This document shows positions 1 through 8,364 of a stretch of DNA of 10,188 nt, piece by piece (within the stretch, counting starts at the first letter, position 1; every line of letters begins with the position of its first letter). The notes under the pieces are model-generated. The model was not told where the DNA came from. It saw only the letters and a list, made by a program, of their open reading frames with translations, and did not search any database. Source of the DNA: Temnopleurus reevesii (Eukaryota; Echinodermata; Echinoidea; Temnopleuroida; Temnopleuridae); contig BQKZ01000644.1 of assembly GCA_036244855.1 (NCBI GenBank), forward strand, positions 46,734 through 56,921, read 5' to 3'. Made by a program: the position numbers and the translations under genes.

Positions 1-35
<35 letters not shown>

Positions 36-102
36 GGTATTTATCTATCTATCTATGGTATTTATCTATCTATATATCTATCTATCTATCTATCTATTTA
101 TC

Positions 103-151
<49 letters not shown>

Positions 152-165
152 GTCTATCTATATTT
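1..165. repeat. (TATC)n tetranucleotide microsatellite
   Basis: The stretch is almost continuous TATC/TCTA repeats and is already in progress at base 1, so its true left end lies outside the window. Two 'GGTATTT' interruptions 21 bases apart (near 36 and 57), plus a few single-base variants (TATATATC, TATTTATC, TGTC), break the purity. The left part therefore looks like a small compound repeat in which the interrupted block was itself copied. No coding role is visible. Confidence 0.97.
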
Positions 166-213
166 ATATTATATTCATGATCTAGTAAATCTTTCCCATA
201 TCGCCCTCTGTAA

Positions 214-232
214 CTCTCTCTCTCTCTCTCTC
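214..232. repeat. (CT)n dinucleotide microsatellite
   Basis: An uninterrupted CT run of about nine units lies just downstream of the TATC array. The 300 bases that follow are unique AT-rich DNA with an A-run near 350 and no recognisable gene. Confidence 0.9.
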
Positions 233-561
233 ACCTTCCCGTTTTTCAAGCATTATTTATTCAGTTTAAATATTTTAAATATTAGTCAGTTAACAAGTTA
301 TTGAAATATCTTTCCCATAACAAGGTCCATCGAGTGATCAACTTCATAAAAAAAAAAATCTTTAATGATCCAAGTTTTTGTCTCTGTTCACCTGTTTTAT
401 GGTACTTGTAGAAGAAACGGATTTGAACTAACGAGGTCGCTTGGGATCAATTACCTTTCACGAACGCCCTACATTTTCACGTTGATAATTGAGTCATTCT
501 GTCGAACTAAGGCATGGGGCTTTATCGAAAGACGATGTTAACAGCCTTTCTCTCTAAAACG

Positions 562-827
562 TACACTGCAAAAACGCTGGTGTTAAATTTAACATCAACC
601 GGAATCTATATATGACAACACCAGAAAAGTTTTCAAATAACACCAGTATGGAATCCATTTAATATATTTCAATACCAACTGGTGCTGATTAAGGCCTTGA
701 ACAACACCAGTCAGTGTTTAAATACATTGATTTGATTCCGAACTGGTGTTATTTTAACACTTTTCTGGTGTTGTTCTATATAGATTCCGGTTGGTGTTAA
801 ATTTAACACCAGCGTTTTTGCAGTGTA
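562..827. mobile_element. Complete 262-bp foldback MITE with TA target duplication
   Basis: The element proper is 564-825, flanked on both sides by TA (562-563 and 826-827). It begins CACTGCAAAAACGC and ends with the exact inverse. The inverted repeat continues without gaps to the centre (AAGGCCTT, 691-698), giving two arms of 131 bases. By eye about 18 of 131 positions mismatch, and only about three fall in the outer 67. It has no coding capacity, so any movement would depend on a transposase from elsewhere. A TA duplication is typical of Tc1/mariner-type cut-and-paste elements, but some other DNA transposon groups also use TA, so the superfamily is left open. The motif CTGGTGTT or its inverse AACACCAG recurs about nine times inside. 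At 792-811 a perfect 20-base palindrome is nested in the right arm, and its left-arm counterpart (578-597) has one mismatch. Confidence 0.93.
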
Positions 828-1746
828 TAAAGGAGAAAATTGAAGGAACAAATTTACAGAACGCAAAAAACAACAATAACCTGATGAATATTAAAAGCAA
901 GACAGAAGTGATAATATCTTTTATCATTATTCATGTGGGATTGTGGATGTCACTGCGCTGATATCACCCCGAACATTCATCTTTTTTCTCGTAAATAACA
1001 AAAAAAGGATCTCGAAACCCGACAGGGCCGCCACCCACTTTAATTTCATCCCACTAAGTGCTTTTACATTTCTGAAGAGGCCAAATATACAAAAATAGAA
1101 AAATATATATATACTTCGGACTCCTTTAATAATAAGTCTGTACGTTTTACTCTGATTGAAAAAGCCAATAGAAAGCAAATGTACGACTTACATTGGCTCG
1201 AAACACAAAAGCATGTGCAATTATAATGTCTTGGAGCCAACATCCGTCTCTTCCCACTTTCCAAGAGGTTGTTACAAGACATTTTAATAAAGAATCTTCC
1301 TCTGGTATTCTAATATCATTTCACTGATACAGCTATCATTCACAGGGTATGTCATCTTTACAACACCCCGGTTATCCATCAGTTCGAATGCCATGGATGA
1401 AACAATTTTATTTTTCCCCTCCTATATCCATTGCTTGAATCTCTCTCGATTTCTTAAAAACAGAGATTTAAATGAAACACTGACTCAAAAGTTCGGTAAA
1501 CTGCTTTTTAAAAAAATGAATTTCTATTTTGGTCATTTTAACTACCGTCTTATCCTTCCTCCTCGCCCATTTTTATGTCTCTATTAGAGTACATGCGTTA
1601 TAAAAAAATCTCAGTTCCCGTCTAAGTATTTTGTATAATTTCAAAGAATTGTTTTCTTTGCATTTATACTGTAGTCCTTCTATTTATTTCCTTTCCGTTC
1701 TCATGGTTCTTGTTATGTCTTATTTTGCAGATTTATCTATGAGTAT
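828..1746. other. Unique AT-rich DNA, no gene recognised
   Basis: Both strands contain only short open frames, the longest about 83 codons on the minus strand (927-1178), with no recognisable domain and no clear codon bias. No tRNA box pattern or long repeat was seen. A weak similarity to a tRNA B box near 1382 lacks a matching A box. Confidence 0.6.
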
Positions 1747-1852
1747 AGTGTGTACGTGTGTGCGTGGGTTTGTGAGCGTGCGTTTTGTCAAATTGTGTGA
1801 TATGCGCATCTTGTGTGTGTAAGCATGTGTGTGTGTGTGTGTGTATGTGTGT

Positions 1853-1889
<37 letters not shown>

Positions 1890-1922
1890 GACACACATGT
1901 GTATAATGTGTGTGTGCGTGCT
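1747..1922. repeat. GT/TG-rich microsatellite tract
   Basis: The purest part, about 1825-1889, is (GT)n with isolated TATG, GAGT and GCGCGC variants. The flanks to 1747 and 1922 are degenerate GT/GC alternation. The alternating purine-pyrimidine run ending in GTGCGCGCG, followed by ACACACATGTGT, is the kind of sequence known to adopt Z-DNA under negative supercoiling. A minus-strand open frame rich in His-Thr crosses it but is simply the translated repeat. Confidence 0.95.
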
Positions 1923-2147
1923 TCTGATTTATGAATGTTAACAAATCGAAACCAGGGAGGTAATTTATGGCGTTATACAAAACCAGAAAATTTGAACATT
2001 TTAGAACAGCATCAGCATTAAGATCGAACACCATGCAAAATGGAATTATCGACAAGGACTAAAGTAAAACAAAAAAAGTTGACATTGACATTCTAAAATT
2101 GGTGTTTACCCAACACGTTACCGGTGGTGCATGCGCACATGAAAGTC

Positions 2148-2182
2148 GGTAATAAATTTCGCATAATGTGTAATTTATTGCC
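2148..2182. repeat. Small inverted repeat at the left edge of the satellite array
   Basis: GGTAATAAATT (2148-2158) and AATTTATTGCC (2172-2182) can pair over 11 positions, with one G-T wobble at RNA level, around a 13-base loop. The segment from about 2137 resembles the start of an array monomer (GAAAG..CG.AATAAATT), so this may be a decayed or rearranged first monomer and not an independent signal. Confidence 0.5.
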
Positions 2183-2207
2183 ATATCTTCCAAAGCTTCA
2201 ATATATT

Positions 2208-4525
2208 GTGCCAATAAAAACTTCTGTCTACATATCATACATCATCTTCCCTAGACCACAAACACCCCTCAATTTCTATTTCCCTACGCCTCTATATCTG
2301 CCAGGTTTAATATCGTGAAAACAATTGAAAGCAGTCGCAATAAATTGTTAGCAAATTGAAAAGGTTGCTGCAAGAAAATTTCTAATACTTCATCTCCCCA
2401 GAACACAAACACCTCCCAATCTTTATTTCCCTACGCCTCTATATCTGCCGGGTTTAATATCATGAAAACAATTGAAAGTAAGCGCCTCAAATTGCTAGCA
2501 AATTGAATAGGTTGCTACAAGAAAACTTCTGTCTATCCAACATACATCATCTTTTCCAGACCACAAACACCCCTCCATTTCTATTTCCTTCTGCCTCTAT
2601 AACTGTCGGGTTTAATATCGTGAAAACAATTGAAAGTAGCCGCATCAAATTGCTAGCAAATTGAATAGGTTGTTCCAAGAAAACTTCTGTCTATCCAACA
2701 TACATCACCTTCCCTAGACCACAAACACCCCTCCATCTCCATTTCTCCATGATTCCATATCTGTCGGGTTCATTATCGTGAAAACAATTGAAAGCAGTCG
2801 CAATAAATTGTTAGCAAATTGAAAAGGTTGCTGCAAGAAAATTTCTAATACTTCATCTCCCCAGAACACAAACACCTCCCAATCTTTATTTCCCTACGCC
2901 TCTATATCTGCCGGGTTTAATATCATGAAAACAATTGAAAGTAAGCGCCTCAAATTGCTAGCAAATTGAATAGGTTGCTACAAGAAAACTTCTGTCTATC
3001 CAACATACATCATCTTTTCCAGACCACAAACACCCCTCCATTTCTATTTCCTTCTGCCTCTATAACTGTCGGGTTTAATATCGTGAAAACAATTGAAAGT
3101 AGCCGCATCAAATTGCTAGCAAATTGAATAGGTTGTTCCAAGAAAACTTCTGTCTATCCAACATACATCACCTTCCCTAGACCACAAACACCCCTCCATC
3201 TCCATTTCTCCATGATTCCATATCTGTCGGGTTCATTATCGTGAAAACAATTGAAAGCAGTCGCAATAAATTGTTAGCAAATTGAAAAGGTTGCTGCAAG
3301 AAAATTTCTAATACTTCATCTCCCCAGAACACAAACACCTCCCAATCTCTATTTCCCTACGCCTCTATATCTGCCGGGTTTAATATCGTGAAAACAATTG
3401 AAAGTAACCGCCTCAAATTGCTATAGCAAATTGAATAGGTTGCTCCAAGAAAACTTCTGTCTACCCATCATACATAATCTCCCCCCGACCACAAACACCC
3501 TTCATTTCTATTTCCCTACGCCTCTATATCTGCCGGGTTCATTATCGTGAAAACAATTGAAAGTAGTCGCAATAAATAGCTAGCAAATTGAAAAGGTTGC
3601 TCCAAGAAAACTTCTGTCTATACATCATACATCACCTTCCCCAGACCACAAACACCCCTCCATCTCCATTTCTCCATGATTCTATATCTGCCGGGTTCAT
3701 TATCGTGAAAACAATTGAAAGTAAGCGCCTCAAATTGCTATAGCAAATTGAAAAGGTTGCTCCAAGAAAACGTCTGTCTACCCATCATACATCATCTCTC
3801 CCCGACCACAAACACCCCTTCATTTCTATTTCCTTCTGCCTCTATAACTGTCAGGTTTAATATCGTGAAAACAATTGAAAGTAGCCGCATCAAATTGCTA
3901 GCAAATTGAATAGGTTGTTCCAAGAAAACTTCTGTCTATCCATCATACATCATCTTTCCCCGACCACAAACAGCCCTCCATCTCCATTTCTCCATGATTC
4001 TATATCTGCCGGGCTCATTTTCGTGAAAACAATTGAAAGCAGTCGCAATAAATAGTTAGCAAATTGAAAAGGTTGCTCCAAGAAAATTTCTAATACTTCA
4101 TCTCCCCATACCACAAACACCTCCCAATCTCTATTTCCCTACGCCTCTATATCTGCCGGGTTTAATATCGTGAAAACAATTGAAAGTAGTCGCATCAAAT
4201 TGCTAGCAAATTGAATAGGTTGCTCCAAGAAAACTTCTGTCTATCCATCATACAAAATCTCCCCCCGACCACAAACACCCTTCATTTCTATTTCCACATG
4301 CCTCTATATCTGCCGGGTTTAATATCATGAAAACAATTGAAAGCAGTCGCATTAATTGCTAGCAAATTGAATAGGTTGCTCCAAGAAAACTTCTGTCTAT
4401 CCATCATACATCATCTTCCCTAGACCACAAACACCCCTGCATTTCTATTTCCTTCTGCCTCTATAACTGTCGGGTTTAATATCGTGAAAACAATTGAAAG
4501 AAACCGCCTCAATTTGCTAGAAAAT
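2208..4525. repeat. Satellite-like tandem array, ~147/158-bp monomers
   Basis: The anchor GAAAACAATTGAAAG recurs at 2317, 2464, 2622, 2780, 2927, 3085, 3243, 3390, 3549, 3707, 3867, 4025, 4172, 4329 and 4486. Spacings are 147, 158, 158, 147, 158, 158, 147, 159, 158, 160, 158, 147, 157, 157. Each monomer runs: anchor, a (C)AATAAATT or (T)CAAATTGCTAGC block, CAAATTGAAAAGG/ATAGG, CAAGAAAA(C/T)TTCT, a pyrimidine-rich block with CCACAAACACCCC, and a (C/T)TATATCTG(C/T)CGGG-type end. The 147-bp class (2317, 2780, 3243, 4025) lacks about 11 bases in the region after CAAGAAAA. A partial monomer starts near 2208 and the last one decays after 4525. No frame is open across the array, so it is non-coding. 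Such arrays may be stand-alone satellite or the core of a larger non-autonomous transposon. I could not find matching flanking termini. Confidence 0.97.
2313..3348. repeat. Homogenised 463-bp higher-order repeat (ABC trimer)
   Basis: Three distinct monomer types (147 + 158 + 158) form a 463-bp unit. The copy at 2317-2779 and the copy at 2780-3242 show no difference that I can find by eye. The match continues into a third A monomer until a T/C difference at 3349. Monomers within the unit differ clearly from one another, so the trimer was duplicated as a block recently, by unequal crossing-over or replication slippage, or represents an assembly duplication. Downstream monomers (3390-4486) are mixed and no longer follow the ABC order. 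Confidence 0.93.
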
Positions 4526-5139
4526 GCCTTCACTCAATAAGAGGCATGTTATCACAAATGGCAGCCGGGCGCCACTGAAATCCCGAATCATTCTTCGTAA
4601 TAAAAGGAAGAAATTGAAGAAAAAAAATCCCAACTTGGAAAGAAGGAGATGAAACAAGTTATCGTGTATCCGATGGGATATGTTGTTTACTCAAATCGAC
4701 TTTTATTTATTAACCTATCACCTTATTCATTTATTTGTTTCATGAGTTAATCTATTTATTGAAACGTCATGTCTGTTATTCTGAGTAATTAACTTTCCAT
4801 TTACGTATTTGATCTTATTTCTCGCTGAATTGAAAATCCATTATTCGATTATTTGAAAAGAAAATTATGATATTTTATAATTTGCGTTATACAGGGTCTC
4901 TATTATGACCAACTTTTGCTGAAAGTAACCGTTTTTGTGTTTGTTTTTTTACATTTCGCTTGTCCACTTGGGTCAGTTCATTTCACAAACATGAGAATGA
5001 AATAGTAAATACCGCCCCTTCCCCTCCACTCCCTTTCTCCAAATCCTTTATCCTAAAAGAGAACCGTGTTTTCGACCTGCTAAACTAACTTTTGACAAGA
5101 ACCATTATGTTTCGATCATAGACACGAAATTCACATCTA
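4526..5139. other. Unique AT-rich DNA right of the array
   Basis: No open frame of note and no recognised repeat. A weak hairpin (TGCCT...AGGCA) lies near 4525-4546, directly at the array edge. A pyrimidine-rich stretch occurs near 5015-5040. Confidence 0.55.
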
Positions 5140-5350
5140 CCTTAGATTACACTCCCGGTCGTGACAAAATGCTGTCTAGCTTCACGCTCCGCTACACGTG
5201 CTACAAACCGAATCCTCGCTAAACCTAGCGCCTGACATACACTTACGTGTCGGTATGGTGTCGTTCTCGCTTCCGGTGATCAATTTGATTTGATTTTTCC
5301 TGCCTGGAGGGCTGTAGACAGACATGCCCGCCTCCTAAAATGGCAGGCTG
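5140..5350. other. CpG-containing segment; weak exon or promoter candidate
   Basis: Compared with its AT-rich surroundings, this part has more G+C and many CpGs (CCGGTCGTG, CACGCTCCGC, a CACGTG E-box hexamer near 5194, TAGCGCC, CTCGCTTCCGG). On the minus strand an open frame of 86 codons (5503 down to 5243) runs through it and meets GTAAGT, a full match to the 5' splice-site consensus, at about 5233-5238. A possible acceptor (TTTATTAAAG) lies near 5486. The predicted peptide has no domain I recognise, so this could be a single exon of an unknown gene, a regulatory segment, or chance. I do not call a gene. Confidence 0.2.
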
Positions 5351-5972
5351 CAAAATTGCTTTGCCGTATGACATTCCTAATTTCATGACGCAGATAGATG
5401 GATTAGGGAATGTGAGTGGAGCATCACATAATCGCCCATTCAATGGTGTCGTTTCAAAATGAATTCGAATCCTATAGCAATATTCTTTAATAAATTTAAA
5501 CAAAAACCAACATTTCCGAAATATGCGTGAAGCTTATATTAATGTGAATTCAAGCCTTTCGTCACAAGTGAAGGGTTGAGACTACGGTCGTTATTGTGAT
5601 GTTTCTATCACTTTGTTCAGATGTTATTCACATTCTGATCTAAGACCCGATAATATTCTGCAATAGTTGGCATCTATCTGTCTATGCTATTCCTAAAGAT
5701 CTCTCGTAGCATGCACACTGCGTCAGAGACAATGGACTCCAAATTCCAGGTAAAGACGGCGCAAAATTGACGATTGAGGAATTTGAACTGAATACATTTT
5801 GCTTGTTTCCTCCTGAGAGGCGGAATGCAATGTCGAAGTCTATTAATTTTGTTTAACTTTCGTTTGGCAGGTATTATATAATTTAAAAGGGTCTCTCACG
5901 TACCGGTTTTGCGCGGATTTGGAATTATTAAATAATACCTCATGGGAACTCACTCAGACATTAAATTGCTAT
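5351..5972. other. Unique DNA, nothing recognised
   Basis: Apart from the minus-strand open frame noted in the previous stretch, there are only short frames and no clear repeat. CTCATGGGA at 5940-5948 is repeated at 6074-6082 inside the next element, which may mean the foldback element extends slightly further left than 5973. Confidence 0.5.
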
Positions 5973-6493
5973 CATTAAATGAAGAAAAATAAGATGAACA
6001 CACTGTGAACATTTGAGCAAAATCGGATATTCCATTCAATAGTTATGAATTTTCAAAGTTTTGATTTACATCCCTCATGGGATCCTTAAATTGGCAAACG
6101 TACAGGCACAAAATGGCTGCCAACATGAAAAACTCTCCATTCACTTTGTACACACATTTCACATTTTCCTCTTTTTCCAGAAAAGTAGACAGAATTTTGT
6201 GTTTTCGGTTAGATTATAGCCACATCAATTCTGCAAGCATTTCAGAAAGAATGGTGGCGATTCTTCATTTCAAATATGATATTGATTCATTTTCAATAAA
6301 TTTATATGCAAAGTGAATGAGGAGTTCTCCATGTATGACATCACAGATTATGCTAATTGGCTATACGTTGCCAATCTAAGGATGCTCAGCACAGGTGGAA
6401 ATGATTACCTTGAAAATTCATAACTTTTGAACGGATTATCCGATTTTGCTCAAATGTTCACAGTTTGTTCATTTGATTTATCTTCATTTACTG
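5973..6493. mobile_element. Second foldback (MITE-like) element, ~520 bp
   Basis: Bases 5973-6060 match the inverse of about 6407-6493. The best core is CTGTGAACATTTGAGCAAAA with a following TCGGAT.TTCC.TTCAA.AG block and TTATGAATTTTCAA, near-identical in both arms. The symmetry continues inward: CCTTAAATTGGCAAACGTA (6084-6102) against 6364-6381, and CTC.CCATTCACTTTG (6133-6148) against 6309-6324, all centred near 6230. An open frame of 79 codons inside (6077-6316) is not protein-like. The outer ends are worn. A TA on each side (near 5970 and 6497) is possible but not certain, so no superfamily is given. I have the impression that the TTATGAATTTTCAA/TCGGAT-type block is dispersed in marine invertebrate genomes, but this is memory and unverified. 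Confidence 0.78.
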
Positions 6494-6649
6494 ACTATTA
6501 ATTAATATTTCCAAAACTTAAAAACTGTTATCAAATAGGCCTAATCATTTTATTTCTCAGTGAAACCATTTGCTAAAATTGATGCTATATCCACTCCATT
6601 TCTTCATTCTGAACTTTCGCTTGATTTAACTGATATACTGCTCACATGT
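6494..6649. other. Short AT-rich spacer
   Basis: No repeat or gene seen. It contains TTAATTAATA next to the foldback end and an open frame that continues into the retrotransposon-like tail. Confidence 0.4.
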
Positions 6650-6712
6650 TTCTTATTCTCTTTATGTATTTTGTTTGTTGTATGTCTTACCTGCATATGG
6701 GTTGAGGGGTGT

Positions 6713-6772
6713 GGGATGGAAAACCTGTGGGTTATGGAGATTAAGTTCTCCTTTTCCACGCCCTGGCATCCC
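6713..6772 (+). other. Compound stem-loop in the retroelement-like tail
   Basis: GGGATG (6713-6718) pairs with CATCCC (6767-6772). GGAAAA (6718-6723) pairs with TTTTCC (6752-6757). GGAG (6736-6739) pairs with CTCC (6748-6751) around an 8-base loop. The three stems nest in order with unpaired bulges, and one G is shared between the first two. 3' stem-loops serve as recognition sites for the reverse transcriptase in several LINE families, so the position fits, but the function is inferred. Confidence 0.5.
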
Positions 6773-6793
6773 CCTTGTCTCAAATGCAGGTCT

Positions 6794-6930
6794 TCATTGT
6801 TTCTTTCATGTCTATCCTTGTATATCTTGTATTCTTGATTTCATTTTAACTGTTTTCATTGTTTCTTTCATGTCTAATTCTTTATATCTTTGTATATCTT
6901 GTATTCTTGATTTCATTGTAACTGTTTTGA
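6794..6930 (+). repeat. Imperfect tandem duplication, period 62-72 bp
   Basis: TCATTGTTTCTTTCATGTCT starts at 6794 and again at 6856, a spacing of 62. Downstream, TTGTATATCTTGTATTCTTG recurs at a spacing of 72 because the second copy has a 10-base addition. Both copies end with GATTTCATT(T/G)TAACTGTTTT. The duplication lies entirely in the T-rich 3'-tail region. Confidence 0.88.
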
Positions 6931-6966
6931 ATTGCCAAATAAATAATAATAATAATAATAATAATA

Positions 6967-8018
6967 CATTATTGTCTGGATGTAATTCCCCCTTTACCGT
7001 CACGGGGAACACATATCTTTATTCATTATAAAATAATTATTTCATCTTTCTCTTTTTTACGAGAGGTAAAAGACAGAACAAAATGAATGAGCTGGTCATA
7101 AACATATTATTGCATATTGCAACATAATGCAGGGAGGAGTTAAGTTATTCCACGACTCCCGAACGTAATATTCACCATATAGTATACTTGTTATGATGTC
7201 GGCATGAAAGGATGATTTTTTTTATTGGCAAGCTCATCTTGGCAAGCTGATCTAGAAAAGCATCAAACTTTGAATATTATTGCCCCTAGCAGCTCTCAAA
7301 TGGCAAGTACCTGTGCATATTTCTGCGATCCACGCTTCATCAGTCGGCACAAGAAAACGTGTTGTAAGGAGGTGCAGACGGAGGAAAAGAAACAGATATA
7401 TACAGTATATTAGCTTCTATCAAAAAGCAAATTGAAGTGTTTTTACTTTCAAACCAGACTTAAGCCTATGCATGTAATTAAAACCACATGCGCTTCATTG
7501 TTACGATCTATGTAGAAAAGATTAATTTTCACTCCCGTTTTCTTTAATGAAAAACAATGAAGATAATTTCTTCTACAGGGTAAGAAGGAAATGAGTAAAG
7601 AATTTTGCATTACCTTTTGATTTTTTTTCAGGCGATTAGTGGCATGAATTAATGGCATCAATTTGATGAAGTTTAGAACTTATTCTTCGACTTCATGATA
7701 TAGCGCAACAGATTGATGTACTTAATTTGTTTTCACATAATGTAATAGACTGATTAGAATACAAGACAACTGCAAAAATCATAATTATACATATTACTCT
7801 GATAGATCAGTTATGGAAGAAATGGCGCTTCAGATATTTAACTACTTTGTGAGCTGCAGTGAAAATATTACCATAATGCAATTTTCAATGACAAATTAGA
7901 GCATGTTCATAGTTAGTTTGAATAAAATCGATGAAGAAATGGCTTGATTGTCACAAAATGAAAAAATAACGACAGCATCGCTTTCCACAACACATCATGC
8001 TTCACGTACAAAATGAAT
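6967..8018. other. Unique DNA, no gene recognised
   Basis: There are only short frames. One at 7225-7413 (+, no ATG at its start) encodes a Cys-containing peptide with CDPRFISRHKKTCC, which superficially resembles a zinc-binding fragment, but there is no full motif and no convincing splice context. Nothing else stands out except an 8-T run near 7217. Confidence 0.5.
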
Positions 8019-8133
8019 GCGAACTCATCACTCCGCCCATTCTGTGCGGGTGGACCGGCGTGCGAATCATTTAGCGCGTCGTATAGGAATAACGGGTGAT
8101 TGGCACGTTCGAAGTAGAATGCGCGCTTGTGCG
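8019..8133. promoter_or_regulatory. Small CpG-rich cluster with inverted CCAAT
   Basis: About 15 CpG dinucleotides fall within about 115 bases (GTGCGGG, CCGGCGTGCG, AGCGCGTCG, CACGTTCGAA, GCGCGC), whereas adjacent DNA is AT-rich and CpG-poor. It includes GATTGGC at about 8098-8104, the inverse of a CCAAT box. This could be a small unmethylated regulatory segment or a recently inserted repeat not yet depleted of CpG. A minus-strand frame of 100 codons (8215 down to 7913) crosses it without any domain I recognise. Confidence 0.25.
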
Positions 8134-8295
8134 AAAATCTTCTCCTAATTTTGTACACAAGTAAATGTACATTTAGGCATGTAAAGCAGCTTGTGAATAT
8201 ATCAGCTCGTTTCACATCACTTTCTGCATCCGACCGTTACGAATATATACCTTTAAGAACAGAAAGGGTGTTAACCATGCCCTCCACTTAACACT
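8134..8295. other. AT-rich spacer
   Basis: No repeat, gene or clear signal was seen between the CpG cluster and the pentanucleotide array. Confidence 0.4.
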
Positions 8296-8354
8296 GTTTG
8301 TTTCGTTTTGTTTTGTTTTGTTTTGTTTTGTTTTGTTTTGTTTTGTTTTGTTTT
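8296..8354. repeat. (GTTTT)n pentanucleotide array
   Basis: About eleven GTTTT units occur, beginning with imperfect GTTTG/TTTCG units and then perfectly regular. On the minus strand this reads (AAAAC)n, which could have grown from the A-rich tail of an old retroelement, but no element body is recognisable next to it. Confidence 0.96.
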
Positions 8355-8364
8355 AAAAATCAGA

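Larger units (their letters stand above)
6650..6966 (+). mobile_element. Probable non-LTR retrotransposon 3' tail ending in (AAT)n
   Basis: The stretch ends GAATTGCCAAATAAATAAT followed by repeated AAT to 6966. This is the way many CR1/L2/RTE-like LINEs and their SINE partners end, with a short microsatellite in place of poly-A. Upstream is a T-rich, non-coding, 3'UTR-like stretch with a strong hairpin at 6713-6772 and an internal duplication. No reverse-transcriptase or endonuclease sequence is present, so this would be a 5'-truncated copy, the usual fate of LINE insertions. Open frames across it (92 and 118 codons) overlap in different phases and look like shadows. The left boundary is a guess. 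Confidence 0.45.

Noticed and set aside
1375..1400. tRNA-like B-box match (AGTTCGAATGCC)
   Set aside because: There is no A box at the right distance and no cloverleaf can be drawn, so a tRNA or tRNA-derived SINE head is not supported.
1720..2055. Minus-strand 111-codon open frame rich in His-Thr
   Set aside because: It is the translation of the GT/AC microsatellite and has no features of a real protein.
2313..3348. CRISPR-like array, because of regularly spaced identical anchors
   Set aside because: The whole 147-160 bp unit is repeated, with no unique spacers, in clearly eukaryotic-style DNA. It is a tandem satellite.
4500..4600. Helitron-type 3' end at the right edge of the array (hairpin plus CTAG)
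   Set aside because: CTAG occurs within the array monomers themselves. The hairpin is only 5 bp and lies on the wrong side, and no matching 5' TC terminus was found.
6077..6316. 79-codon plus-strand open frame
   Set aside because: It lies wholly inside the palindromic foldback element and has no recognisable domain.
6675..7031. 118-codon plus-strand open frame
   Set aside because: It overlaps another open frame in a different phase, runs through the duplicated T-rich block and encodes an Asn run from the (AAT)n repeat. It is best explained as non-coding retroelement tail.
7225..7413. Cys-containing short frame that could be a zinc-finger fragment
   Set aside because: It starts without ATG, has no complete Cys/His spacing pattern and no convincing splice sites.
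7913..8215. 100-codon minus-strand frame over the CpG cluster
   Set aside because: No recognisable domain, no splice or promoter context that supports it, and low-complexity Phe/His-rich ends.
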